Assembly (NCBI GenBank): GCA_963726775.1
Contig: CAVSDL010000006.1
Span: 1-64,000 of the forward strand
Source: CAIWHR01 sp963726775
GTDB taxonomy: Bacteria; Pseudomonadota; Gammaproteobacteria; Burkholderiales; Casimicrobiaceae
Direction of reading: 5' to 3'
DNA: 64,000 nucleotides
Shown: positions 19,870 through 28,043 of the stretch, piece after piece
How positions within the stretch are numbered: position 1 is the stretch's first letter
How the letters are laid out: each line of letters begins with the position of its first letter
Notes under the pieces: generated by a model
What the model was told of the DNA's origin: nothing
The model's database searches: none
What the model saw: only the letters and a program-made list of their open reading frames with translations
Position numbers and translations under genes: made by a program

Positions 19870-20256
19870 ATGCCGCGCCCGATCCATTTCGAAATACATG
19901 CCGAGCGCACCGAGCGCGCGATCGAGTTCTACCGCGCGCTGTTCGGCTGGGAGTTCAGCCAATGGGGCAACGAACCGTACTGGCTGGTCAGGACGGGGGA
20001 GAAAGGCACGCCCGGAATCGACGGCGGGCTGGTGCCCCGCCGCGGCCCCGGACCGGCCGAGATGCAGGCGGTCAACGCTTTCGTCTGCACGGTGGACGTT
20101 GCCGACGTCGATGCGAACCTGAAACGCGTCGTGGAGCTCGGGGGCTCGATTGCGCTGCCGAAAATGCCGATTCCGACCGTCGGATGGCTTGGGTACGCCA
20201 AGGATACCGAGGGCAACCTCTTCGGGATCATGCAATTCGACGCCAATGCCAAGTGA
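19870..20256 (+). CDS. VOC (glyoxalase/bleomycin-resistance-fold) family protein
   Basis: A 128-residue single VOC unit pair. It has the N-terminal HFEIHAERTERAIEFYRALFGW, a central Gly-rich GIDGGLVPRRG, then VDVADVDANLKRVVELGG and the C-terminal GYAKDTEGNLFGIMQFD. The start at 19870 is supported by GGAGGTGA upstream. A TATGAT box at 19811-19816 may be the -10 element. Family members are metal-dependent lyases, dioxygenases or binding proteins. His and Glu ligands (HFEIH, and Glu in DTEGN) are plausible but do not define a reaction. The oxygenase gene follows and may be cotranscribed. Confidence 0.83.
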   Translation: MPRPIHFEIHAERTERAIEFYRALFGWEFSQWGNEPYWLVRTGEKGTPGIDGGLVPRRGPGPAEMQAVNAFVCTVDVADVDANLKRVVELGGSIALPKMPIPTVGWLGYAKDTEGNLFGIMQFDANAK

Positions 20257-20287
20257 GGGCCCCGGCTCGGCACCGTACGCCTGCGGC

Positions 20288-20941
20288 ATGAGCGACACCT
20301 TCGGGCGGGACATCGATACGGGCGGCCCCGCGGCGCCTGCTCCCGCTGACGCGATCGTCGCCGGGCTCGCAGCCGGTGGTCTCGCGCTCGTCCGCGACTT
20401 CCTGGCGCCGGACGCGATCGCCGCGTTGCGCGACGAAGGCCTCCGCCGCGATGCCGCCGGCGAGTTCGTCGCCGCAGGTGTCGGGCGTGCGGCGGTGCGC
20501 GCCCCGCGTTCCGACGTGCGCGGCGACCGCATTCTGTGGCTGGATGAGTGCGATCCGACGCCGGCCGAGCGCACGCTCTGGTCCGCGCTGGCCGAGCTGA
20601 AGAGAGCGATCAACCGCGAGCTGATGCTCGGACTGTGGAGCTTCGAGTGCCATTACGCCATCTTTCCCGCCGGCGCGTTCTACGCGAGGCATCGCGACGT
20701 CTTCCGCGACAGTGCCGGGCAGGTCGGCGAGCGCATCGTTTCCTGCGTTCTCTATCTGAACGAGCGCTGGCGCGTGGAAGACGGCGGCGCGCTGCGCATC
20801 CACCAGGGCGACGGTGCGCATCTCGACGTGCGACCGGAAGGTGGGACGCTGGCCGTATTCCTGTCGGAGCGAGTCGACCATGAGGTGCTGCCGGCAACAA
20901 GACCGCGGCTCGCCGTGACGGGCTGGTTCCGAAGGCGGTGA
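20288..20941 (+). CDS. 2-oxoglutarate/Fe(II)-dependent dioxygenase (prolyl-4-hydroxylase type)
   Basis: A protein of 217 residues from the ATG at 20288. An in-frame ATG at 20246, overlapping the VOC gene, would add 14. It contains the double-stranded beta-helix iron site: HRD in FYARHRDVFRD, the distal His in VDHEVLPATRPRLAVTGWF, and the 2OG-binding Arg in that last motif. The middle stretch RIVSCVLYLNERWRVEDGGALR is typical of the P4Hc family. Known for the family: hydroxylation of a protein or small-molecule substrate using O2 and 2-oxoglutarate. The substrate is not predictable. Confidence 0.85.
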   Translation: MSDTFGRDIDTGGPAAPAPADAIVAGLAAGGLALVRDFLAPDAIAALRDEGLRRDAAGEFVAAGVGRAAVRAPRSDVRGDRILWLDECDPTPAERTLWSALAELKRAINRELMLGLWSFECHYAIFPAGAFYARHRDVFRDSAGQVGERIVSCVLYLNERWRVEDGGALRIHQGDGAHLDVRPEGGTLAVFLSERVDHEVLPATRPRLAVTGWFRRR

Positions 20942-20968
20942 GCGCAGAGCCGGTCCCGCTTTTTCACA

Positions 20969-20977
20969 TGCTAGAAT
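20969..20977 (+). promoter_or_regulatory. Extended -10 promoter element for the haem operon
   Basis: TGCTAGAAT matches an extended -10 (TGn plus TAGAAT, hexamer 20972-20977) 54 bases before the hemC ATG. No good -35 is visible, as expected for this promoter class. The same nine-base pattern recurs at 22799 and 25602. Confidence 0.5.
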
Positions 20978-21031
20978 TCCGCGCGGTGTGACGCGATAGG
21001 CGCGACCGGCGCGCCGCGCGCTTCCATCCCG

Positions 21032-21994
21032 ATGTCTTCTTCGCCACGCCAAACGCCCATGGTCAATCTATCCGCGCCGCGCCGGCTGACCATTGCGACG
21101 CGCGAATCCGCGCTTGCCATGTGGCAGGCGGAGCATGTCCGCGCCCGCCTCGCGGCGTCCTACCCCGGGTGCGAGGTGAGCCTGCTCGGGATGACCACAC
21201 AAGGCGATCAGATCCTCGATCAGCCGCTCGCCGACATCGGCGGCAAGGGGCTGTTCATCAAGGAACTCGAGGTTGCGATGGCCGATGGTCGCGCCGATCT
21301 CGCCGTGCATTCGCTGAAGGATGTGCCGATGGACATGCCTGACGGATTCACGCTGGCGGCCATCGCCGCGCGCGAGGATCCGCGCGACGCTTTTGTTTCG
21401 AACCGCTATATCGACCTCGCCGGCCTTCCCGGCGGCGCGCGTGTCGGCACGTCGAGCCTGCGCCGTGAAGCGCAGTTGCGCGAGCGCGATCCCCTGCTCC
21501 AGATCCTGCCGCTGCGCGGCAACGTGAACACGCGGCTGCGCAAGCTCGACGAGGGTCAGTACGACGCGATCATCCTGGCGGCCGCCGGATTGAAGCGCCT
21601 CGGTTTTGCGTCGCGCATTGCCTCGCTGCTCGATCCCGAGGAAAGCCTTCCCGCCGTGGGGCAGGGCGCGCTGGCCCTCGAATGCCGCGCCGACCGCACC
21701 GACGTCGTCGCCGCGCTGGCGCCTTTCGCCGATCGCGACACGACGCTCGCGACCTGCGCCGAGCGCGCATTCTCGCGCGCGCTCTCCGGCAGCTGCCACA
21801 CGCCGCTGGCGGCCTACGCCATGTTCCGGCACAACGAGTTGTGGCTGCGCGGATTGCTGGCGAGTCGCGATGGCGCCGAAGTGATGCGCGGCGAGACGCA
21901 CGCCGCGATCGCCGATGCCGCCGCTGCCGATGCGTTCGGTCTCTCGCTCGCCCGCGATTTTCTTGCGCGCGGCGCGGCGCGGCTGGTGGGATAG
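21032..21994 (+). CDS. hemC: Hydroxymethylbilane synthase (porphobilinogen deaminase)
   Basis: A 320-residue enzyme that joins four porphobilinogen units into hydroxymethylbilane in tetrapyrrole synthesis. Family motifs are all present: LTIATRESALAMWQAEHV, ADIGGKGLFIKELE, ADLAVHSLKDVPM, RVGTSSLRREAQL and LRGNVNTRLRKLD. Cys255 in SGSCHTPLA is the attachment site of the dipyrromethane cofactor. A second possible ATG at 21059 would shorten the poorly conserved N-terminus. It is the first gene of the haem cluster and is followed 23 bases later by hemD. Confidence 0.97.
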   Translation: MSSSPRQTPMVNLSAPRRLTIATRESALAMWQAEHVRARLAASYPGCEVSLLGMTTQGDQILDQPLADIGGKGLFIKELEVAMADGRADLAVHSLKDVPMDMPDGFTLAAIAAREDPRDAFVSNRYIDLAGLPGGARVGTSSLRREAQLRERDPLLQILPLRGNVNTRLRKLDEGQYDAIILAAAGLKRLGFASRIASLLDPEESLPAVGQGALALECRADRTDVVAALAPFADRDTTLATCAERAFSRALSGSCHTPLAAYAMFRHNELWLRGLLASRDGAEVMRGETHAAIADAAAADAFGLSLARDFLARGAARLVG

Positions 21995-22017
21995 GCGTCG
22001 CAGCGATCCGGGCGCAG

Positions 22018-22839
22018 GTGCACGATCCTGCGCGGCTTGCGCCAAGAAGAAATATCACGGCCCTGATCCAAAATCCGCTTGCGGGCATCGGCGTCCTCGT
22101 CACGCGTCCCGCGAGGCAGGCGGGCGGATTCGCGCAGCAGATTGCCGCGCTCGGCGGCACGCCTGTCGTTTTTCCGGCGATCGCGATCCTGCCGCCGGCG
22201 GATCCGGCAGCACTGGCGCGGGTGCATGGGGCGCTCGATACCTACGACATCGCCGTGTTCGTCTCGGCCAACGCAGTCGAGTTCGGCGCCCCGGATCCGC
22301 GCCGCTGGCCGCCGACGCTCGCCGCGTTCGCGCCCGGGCCGGGAACCGCGGAAGCGCTCGCCGCGATCGGCATCGCCGGCGCGCGCATCCCGACGACCAC
22401 GCTCGACAGCGAGGGGCTGCTTGCGCTGCCGGAACTTTCGAGCGTGCGCGGCAAGCGCGTCGTGATCTTTCGGGGCGACGGCGGCCGCGAGCACCTCGGC
22501 GACACACTGAGTTCCCGGGGCGCGCGCGTGGATCACGTCGCCTGCTACCGGCGCGCGCGACCGGAGTCCGGCACGGCGGGGCTGGCGGAGGCCTTTCGCG
22601 AAGGCCGGATCGATGCGGTGACGATCACGTCCAGCGAAGGACTCGACAATCTGTGGGCGATCGCCGATGACACGATGCGTGCAGCGTGGCGCGTGCTTCC
22701 GACGTTCGTTCCGCACCCGCGGATTGCCGGGCATGCGCGCAACCTGGGTCTCACGGTCGTCGAAACCGCGGGTGGCGATGCCGGCCTCATCGCCGGGTTG
22801 CTAGAATGGTCGACCGCCCGCTCACCGAGGAAACCCTGA
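22018..22839 (+). CDS. hemD: Uroporphyrinogen-III synthase
   Basis: A roughly 273-residue protein that cyclises hydroxymethylbilane with inversion of ring D. The start is uncertain: GTG at 22018 is the only conventional codon ahead of the conserved LAGIGVLVTRPARQAGGF. HemD is poorly conserved, but the two-domain pattern is clear: YDIAVFVSANAVEFG, then GKRVVIFRGDGGREHLGDTL with VACYRRARP, then AVTITSSEGLDNLW and the C-terminal TFVPHPRIAGHARNLG. Its position right after hemC supports the call. A promoter-like element for the next gene lies inside its 3' end. Confidence 0.92.
   Translation: MHDPARLAPRRNITALIQNPLAGIGVLVTRPARQAGGFAQQIAALGGTPVVFPAIAILPPADPAALARVHGALDTYDIAVFVSANAVEFGAPDPRRWPPTLAAFAPGPGTAEALAAIGIAGARIPTTTLDSEGLLALPELSSVRGKRVVIFRGDGGREHLGDTLSSRGARVDHVACYRRARPESGTAGLAEAFREGRIDAVTITSSEGLDNLWAIADDTMRAAWRVLPTFVPHPRIAGHARNLGLTVVETAGGDAGLIAGLLEWSTARSPRKP
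22799..22807 (+). promoter_or_regulatory. Extended -10 promoter element before the hydroxyacid dehydrogenase
   Basis: TGCTAGAAT lies inside the 3' end of hemD, 37 bases before the ATG at 22844. It is identical to the element before hemC, which suggests the dehydrogenase has its own transcript. Confidence 0.42.
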
Positions 22840-22843
22840 CGCC

Positions 22844-23788
22844 ATGCCACCCGAAATCGTCGTCACCGCGCCGCTGCCGCCGTTTCTCTACGATCCCCTC
22901 AAGGCCGACTATCACTGCCGGGATTACGCGCAGGCCGTGGACAAGCCGGGGTTCCTCGCCGCGCATGGCGGAACGTTCCGCGGTCTGGTGCAGGGCGGCG
23001 GCACCGTCACGCCGACGTCGCTGCTCGATGCCTTGCCAGCGCTCGAGATCATCTCGGTGTTCGGCGTCGGCTACGACGGCGTGCCGGTCGAGTACTGCCG
23101 CAAGCGCGGGATCAAGGTGACGAACACGCCGGACGTGCTGACCGACGACGTCGCCGACGTCGCGCTCGCCTTGATCATGATGACCGGCCGCGGGTTCGTC
23201 CGTCTCAATCGCTTCGTCCAGGCGGGCGAATGGCTGAAGCGCGGGCCGGAGCTTACGACCAAGCTCGGCGGACGCACGGTCGGCATCCTGGGTCTGGGCC
23301 GCATCGGCAAGGGGATCGCGCAGCGAGTGAGCGCGCTGGGGATGAAGGTCGCCTACACAGGGCGCAAGCCGCAGGATGTTCCCTACCGCTTCGTCGCCGA
23401 TCTCGAGACCCTGGCGGCGGCCGCGGATTTTCTCGTCGTCGCCTGCCCCGGCGGCGCCGCGACGCGCAACATCGTCAATGCCCGCGTGCTGGCGGCGCTC
23501 GGCAAGAAAGGCACGATCGTCAACATCGCGCGCGGCTCGATCATCGACGAAGCGGCGCTCGTGGCGGCGCTGCAGGACGGCGTGATCAAGGCCGCCGGCC
23601 TCGACGTATTCGCCGATGAGCCAAAGATTCCGCCGGCGCTCTTCGCGATGGACAACGTCGTGCTGCTGCCGCACGTCGGCAGTGCGACACACGAGACCCG
23701 GAAGGCGATGGGCGACCTGTGCAAGGCGAACCTCGACGCCTGGTTCGCCAAGAAGCCGCTGCCGACGCTGATTCCGGAACTTGGCTGA
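22844..23788 (+). CDS. D-2-hydroxyacid dehydrogenase (glyoxylate/hydroxypyruvate reductase type)
   Basis: A 314-residue NAD(P)-dependent enzyme. The Rossmann motif GILGLGRIG lies at 147-155. The catalytic trio is complete: Arg230 in VNIARGSIIDE, Glu259 in ADEPKIPP and His277 in LLPHVGSATHETR. The overall pattern resembles the D-3-phosphoglycerate dehydrogenase superfamily, nearest to the glyoxylate/hydroxypyruvate reductases. It starts 4 bases after hemD but probably has its own promoter. It separates hemD from hemX, which are normally adjacent, so it is an insertion into the haem operon rather than a haem gene. Confidence 0.9.
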   Translation: MPPEIVVTAPLPPFLYDPLKADYHCRDYAQAVDKPGFLAAHGGTFRGLVQGGGTVTPTSLLDALPALEIISVFGVGYDGVPVEYCRKRGIKVTNTPDVLTDDVADVALALIMMTGRGFVRLNRFVQAGEWLKRGPELTTKLGGRTVGILGLGRIGKGIAQRVSALGMKVAYTGRKPQDVPYRFVADLETLAAAADFLVVACPGGAATRNIVNARVLAALGKKGTIVNIARGSIIDEAALVAALQDGVIKAAGLDVFADEPKIPPALFAMDNVVLLPHVGSATHETRKAMGDLCKANLDAWFAKKPLPTLIPELG

Positions 23789-23797
23789 GCGCCGGAC

Positions 23798-24736
23798 TCA
23801 ATCGTCCGGCGCCATCGGCGCGGGGGGCGGTTTCGGCGACCACAGCACGAAGACCATCGCGGCGACGACGAGCGCCAGCGCCACCCATTCGCCCGGACCG
23901 GGCCGCTCGCCCAGCACCAGCATCCCGGCGAACACGCCGACGACCGGCACCGGCAGCGACGACATCGTGGATACCGCGACCGGCAGCGTGCGGGCGAGCG
24001 TGAACCACGCCCAGTGGGCCAGCGTGCCCGCGAGGAAGATGTTGTAGAGGATCGCGAACCAGCCGGAGGCGCTGGGCGTGTGCAGCGACCCGGGCGCCAT
24101 CAGCGGAGCCGCGATGACGATCGGGACCCATCCGAGCAGCATCATCCAGCCCGACAGCGTGTTCTGGGGCAGCGGCAATTTCCACTTGCGCAAGAGGACG
24201 GTGCCGAGCGCCCACGCGACGGCAGCGCCGATGATGAGCATCGCCGCGACCGGCGTGCGCTCGAAATTGCGGATGTCGTCGCCGAGCAGCACACCCATCC
24301 CGAGCATGCCGAGCGCCATCCCGGCGACCCTGCGCTTCGACAGCGGTTCGTGCAGCAGCGCGAGGGAGAAGAGCACGCTCCACACGGGCATCGTGTAGGC
24401 GAGGATCGCGCTGCGGCCCGCCGGCAGCTGCTCCACGCCGAACAGCAGGAGGCTGTTCCATCCGGCGATGTTGAACAGCGCCAGGACCGCGACCTTGCGC
24501 CACAGTGCGCGCGGGATCGCTATCGAGTCGCCGGAAAGTCTGGAGACCGCGAGCATGCCCAGCGCCGCGAAAGGCAGGGTCAGCGAGCGGAACGTGAGCG
24601 GCGCGAAATCGGTGACGCCCAGCTTCAGCACCGGCCAGTTGCAGCCCCACACCAGCGTCAGCACGAGGACCGGCACCAGCGCGGCGGCGGTGATGTGCGG
24701 CGTCGCCGCTGTTTCGCGTGGCGCCGCGGCCTTCAT
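23798..24736 (-). CDS. EamA-family (DMT) transporter
   Basis: A 312-residue membrane protein with ten hydrophobic spans in two EamA repeats. The first repeat has VLVLTLVWGCNWPVLKLGV and FRSLTLPFAALGMLAVS. The second has AAVAWALGTVLLRKW and the ending LPVPVVGVFAGMLVLGERPGP, the conserved E-R/P loop of this family. Family members export amino acids or metabolites; the substrate is not predictable. It is convergent with the dehydrogenase gene, with stop codons 9 bases apart. It is part of the block lying between hemD and hemX. Confidence 0.88.
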   Translation of the reverse strand: MKAAAPRETAATPHITAAALVPVLVLTLVWGCNWPVLKLGVTDFAPLTFRSLTLPFAALGMLAVSRLSGDSIAIPRALWRKVAVLALFNIAGWNSLLLFGVEQLPAGRSAILAYTMPVWSVLFSLALLHEPLSKRRVAGMALGMLGMGVLLGDDIRNFERTPVAAMLIIGAAVAWALGTVLLRKWKLPLPQNTLSGWMMLLGWVPIVIAAPLMAPGSLHTPSASGWFAILYNIFLAGTLAHWAWFTLARTLPVAVSTMSSLPVPVVGVFAGMLVLGERPGPGEWVALALVVAAMVFVLWSPKPPPAPMAPDD

Positions 24737-24785
24737 CGCGGCGTCCGCTCCGCGGCGCGGCGGGCGGCGTCCGGCGCTGCGCGCG

Positions 24786-25439
24786 TCACGCGTGGCCCCG
24801 AACCGGCAGCGTTTCCCCGTACTTGCTCTGGTGCAGCGCGCGCGCCTGCGCGACCCAGGCGTCGCGGCGGATGCGGCCGGGAAACTCCGGCAGCTTGGCG
24901 TCGAACTCGTCGATGTCGCGCTCGGACCAGTGCGCGATCTGCCGGTAGTTCGCGACGCCGAGCTGGTGCAGCATGCGTTCGAGCACCGGACCGACGCCGA
25001 CGATGAGCTTCAGGTCGTCCGGGGCTCCGGGACCGAACCAGGGCGGCGGCGCGTTGTTCTCGAGATCGAGGACGAGTTGCCGGTAACGTGCCGTCTCCGC
25101 CCGCGATTGGGCGATCTCTCCGAAAAGTCGCCGGCGCTCGGCCGCGAAGTCGCCGAGCTGGACGATCGCGGCATCGCGGTTCGCGAGCGCATGCCGCAAT
25201 CCGGTGGCCTCGGCTTCGAGGCTTCGAATCAACCGCGCGCGTTCCGCGATCGCGCGCTCCGCCGCGGCGCCGCCGCGAGTCGGGTCCGGGATCGCGGTCG
25301 CCGGCGAATCCGCCGCGTCGCGCGTTGCCACGGGATTCCTTTCGGCCGGCGCATCGGCCGTGACGCCACGCGCGCGTCCGATCAGGTAACCGAGGCCCAG
25401 CGCGACGGCGATGGCAGCGGCAGCGAGGATCGTGAACAC
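24786..25439 (-). CDS. Membrane-anchored coiled-coil protein with helix-hairpin-helix domain
   Basis: A 217-residue protein. Residues 1-25 form one membrane helix with a positive flank (LAAAAIAVALGLGYLIGRARG). A low-complexity and coiled-coil region follows (about 65-125, EAEATGLRHALANRDAAIVQ). The C-terminal 75 residues are a helix-hairpin-helix fold: DDLKLIVGVGPVLERMLHQLGV, YRQIAHWSERDIDEFDAKL and RIRRDAWVAQARAL. This C-terminal unit is the one found in several bacterial inner-membrane and electron-transfer-associated proteins. The function is unknown. It lies 49 bases downstream of the EamA gene's start, so it is likely transcribed first in the same direction. Confidence 0.72.
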   Translation of the reverse strand: MFTILAAAAIAVALGLGYLIGRARGVTADAPAERNPVATRDAADSPATAIPDPTRGGAAAERAIAERARLIRSLEAEATGLRHALANRDAAIVQLGDFAAERRRLFGEIAQSRAETARYRQLVLDLENNAPPPWFGPGAPDDLKLIVGVGPVLERMLHQLGVANYRQIAHWSERDIDEFDAKLPEFPGRIRRDAWVAQARALHQSKYGETLPVRGHA

Positions 25440-25601
25440 GCGGGAACTTTCTGCGGAAACGGGCGGACGGAGAAATCGTGAGCATCGAGGCGGGGCCGGC
25501 GGCGCCCCCTGCCGCGGGGTGCGTCGGAGCCTGCCTTGCGATTGTAGTCGAGCGCGGCGTGTCGGGCCAATCCGCCAACGCGGGAGGCGCGCCGGTGCCC
25601 C

Positions 25602-25610
25602 TGTTAGAAT
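25602..25610 (+). promoter_or_regulatory. Extended -10 promoter element before hemX
   Basis: TGTTAGAAT matches the element before hemC at all but the spacer base. It lies 29 bases before the hemX ATG, so hemX-hemY appears to have its own promoter now that it is separated from hemD. Confidence 0.48.
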
Positions 25611-25639
25611 CGAAGATCAGGTCTGGTTCAATTCTGCGC

Positions 25640-26785
25640 ATGGCCGTCCCCCACGAACCTTCGCTACCCTCCTCCGGCGGCGACCCGATTCCGGTGTCGC
25701 CACCGGAGGCGGCCACGCAACCCGAGTCCGCGGGCGACGGGGCCGCGTGGCGTGCGTCGAAACGCCAGCTCGTGCAGCGGAGCGTGCTGGCCGGAATCGC
25801 CTTGCTGGTGGTTGCCGCCGCGCTCGCCGTTTGGCTGGACGGCCGCCGCACGCAACGGCTGCTGCGCGCCGAGGTCGCGCAACGCCTGGCCGGCGTCGAG
25901 GCGTCGACGCAGGCGGCCGGCGCGGCGCAGACCCAGTTCGCCACCGACCTTCGCGACGCGCAGGCCAAGATCACGCTGCTCGAAGCGCGCCTTGCAGAGT
26001 CGCAGACACAGCAGGCGGCGCTCGAGGCGCTCTATCGCGACCTTGCGCCGTCGCGCGACGAGATCGCGCTGTCCGAGATCGAGCAGCTGTTGCTGGTCGC
26101 GAACCAGCAGTTGCAGCTCGCCGGCAATGTGCCCTCCGCGCTGACCGCGCTGCAACTCGCCGACGCCAAGCTGCAGCGGCTCGAGCGGCCCCAGTTCGTC
26201 CCTTTGCGCCGCGCGCTGGCGCGCGACATGGACCAGCTGAAGGCGCTCCCGTTCGTCGACGTCGCGGGCGGCAGCCTGAAGCTCGACCAGGCGATCGCCG
26301 CGGTCGACGCATTGCCGCTGGCCATGGACGAGCGGCTGCCGGTCACGACCGGAGAAGCCGTGGCGCCGCCGGCTGACGACACCTGGTGGCAGCGCCTGCT
26401 GCGCGACATGTGGGCGGAGGTGCGACAGCTGGTGCGCATCGAAGTCGCCGACCGGCCCGCGGCGCCACTCGTGTCGCCGTCGCAGCAGTATTTCCTTCGC
26501 GAAAACCTGAGGCTGCGACTCCTCACGGCGCGGATCGCGCTCTTCAATCGCGACGAAGCCGGCTTCAAGGCGGACCTCACTGCCTGCGACGCGTGGCTGG
26601 GACAGTATTTCGAACCGCAGGCGAAGCCGGTGCAGACGATGCGGGCCGTGGTGCAGCAGCTTGCGGCAACGCCCATGGCGGTCGAGATGCCCGACCTTGC
26701 GCGGAGCCTGGAGGCGCTGCGCCTGCTGCGGCTGGCACAGGACCGCGCTCCGACGCGTGCCACCGGCCCCTCACCGGCGCGCTGA
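25640..26785 (+). CDS. hemX: HemX-family membrane protein
   Basis: A 381-residue protein from the ATG at 25640. It has a Pro/Ser-rich cytoplasmic N-terminus, one membrane helix (SVLAGIALLVVAAALAVWL), a long coiled coil (about 70-140) and a C-terminal alpha-helical domain with the HemX motifs SEIEQLLLVANQQLQLAGNV, ALQLADAKL and YFLRENLRLRLLTARIAL. It is often annotated as uroporphyrinogen-III methyltransferase, but the SAM-binding motifs of true methyltransferases are absent, so an enzymatic role is doubtful. It is followed by hemY 10 bases later, the usual order. Confidence 0.9.
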   Translation: MAVPHEPSLPSSGGDPIPVSPPEAATQPESAGDGAAWRASKRQLVQRSVLAGIALLVVAAALAVWLDGRRTQRLLRAEVAQRLAGVEASTQAAGAAQTQFATDLRDAQAKITLLEARLAESQTQQAALEALYRDLAPSRDEIALSEIEQLLLVANQQLQLAGNVPSALTALQLADAKLQRLERPQFVPLRRALARDMDQLKALPFVDVAGGSLKLDQAIAAVDALPLAMDERLPVTTGEAVAPPADDTWWQRLLRDMWAEVRQLVRIEVADRPAAPLVSPSQQYFLRENLRLRLLTARIALFNRDEAGFKADLTACDAWLGQYFEPQAKPVQTMRAVVQQLAATPMAVEMPDLARSLEALRLLRLAQDRAPTRATGPSPAR

Positions 26786-26795
26786 CGGTCCTGCC

Positions 26796-28010
26796 GTGCG
26801 GATCCTGTTCTGGTTCCTGCTGCTCGCCTCCGCGGCGGTCGGCGCGGCGCTGGCGGCGAAGCTCCTCGACGGCTACGCACTGCTCGTCGCGCCGCCGTAT
26901 CGCGTCGAGCTGTCGCTCAATCTGTTGCTTCTGCTGCTTGTCGCCGCCTTCATCGGCGGGTATGTGCTTGTCCGCCTCGTCGCGCGCGCAGTCGGCTTGC
27001 CGCGCGAAGTGCGCGCGCTCCGCCGCCGGGGACAGCAGGAACGCGCGCGCGCGAAGCACGATGCCGCGGTCGTGGCGCTGCTCGAAGGCCGCTACGGCAA
27101 GGCTCGCCAGTTTGCCGAGGAAGCGCTGGCGATTCCCCAATCGACGGGGCTCTCGAGGCTGATCGCTGCGCGCGCGGCGCTCGATGCGCGCGACTACGCG
27201 GCGGTGGCGGCCATGCTCGCGCGGACCGATGTGCAGGCGAAAAACCTCGCGGTGCCGCGCCTGATGCTCGAGGCGGAGATGCAGCTGGAGCAGCGGCGAC
27301 CGCTGGATGCATTGACGACGCTGCAGGTCCTGAAGAAAGAGGCGGGACTGCACACCGCCGCATTGCGGCTCGAGCTGCGCGCGCTCAACGGCGCGGGCCG
27401 TTACGCGGAAATTCCTACGCTCGTCGACCAGCTCGTCAAGCGCCACGCCTACGGACAGGAAGAGGGCGAATACCTTCGGGCGGCGGCGCACGCCGCGGAG
27501 CTCGCCGCGCGCGCGCACGACCCGACGGGACTCCGGGCGTACTGGAACGAGCTCTCCGACGCCCTGCAGCGCGCGCCGAGAATCGCCCGCGCTGCCGCCG
27601 GGAGCTTTGTCGTGCTGGGGGGCGATCGCGAAGCGGCGGAGATCCTCGCCCGCAGTCTCGAGCGCCAATGGGAGCCGGAACTCGTTCTGCTCTACGCGGA
27701 GTGCCAGCCGCCGGATTCCACGAAGCAGCTGGAGCAGGCCGAGGGGTGGCTTTCGCAACACGAACACGATGCAGCGCTGCTCTATGCGCTCGGCGCGTTG
27801 TGCCAGCGCGAGCGCCTGTGGGGCAAGGCGCAGACTTACCTGGAGGCGAGCCTCGCGGTCGAAGACGACTATCGGACGCACGTGGCGCTGGGCGAACTCC
27901 TGGGCCGGCTCGGCCGTGGCGACGACGCCAACGCGCATCTTGCGGCGGCGTTGAAGCTCGCGCTGGCGGAGCTGGGGCGGGCTCCGGAACCGGTCCCGCG
28001 CGCCGGCTGA
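26796..28010 (+). CDS. hemY: HemY-family TPR membrane protein
   Basis: A 404-residue protein starting with GTG at 26796. It opens with two membrane helices (ILFWFLLLASAAVGAALAAK and LNLLLLLLVAAFIGGYVLVR) and continues with TPR-like helical repeats, for example GRYGKARQFAEEALAIPQ and ALLYALGALCQRERLWGKAQ, ending with LGRGDDANAHLAAALKLAL. This is the proteobacterial HemY (a TPR protein of the hemCDXY cluster), distinct from Bacillus HemY protoporphyrinogen oxidase. It is thought to help organise haem synthesis at the inner membrane. Confidence 0.93.
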   Translation: MRILFWFLLLASAAVGAALAAKLLDGYALLVAPPYRVELSLNLLLLLLVAAFIGGYVLVRLVARAVGLPREVRALRRRGQQERARAKHDAAVVALLEGRYGKARQFAEEALAIPQSTGLSRLIAARAALDARDYAAVAAMLARTDVQAKNLAVPRLMLEAEMQLEQRRPLDALTTLQVLKKEAGLHTAALRLELRALNGAGRYAEIPTLVDQLVKRHAYGQEEGEYLRAAAHAAELAARAHDPTGLRAYWNELSDALQRAPRIARAAAGSFVVLGGDREAAEILARSLERQWEPELVLLYAECQPPDSTKQLEQAEGWLSQHEHDAALLYALGALCQRERLWGKAQTYLEASLAVEDDYRTHVALGELLGRLGRGDDANAHLAAALKLALAELGRAPEPVPRAG

Positions 28011-28043
28011 AGCGGGTCGGGGTTGCCCGGCAGCGGTTCGGCG

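Noticed and set aside
25640..26785. HemX annotated as uroporphyrinogen-III methyltransferase
   Set aside because: No SAM-binding Gly-rich motifs of SUMT enzymes are visible; only the membrane helix, coiled coil and HemX domain are present.
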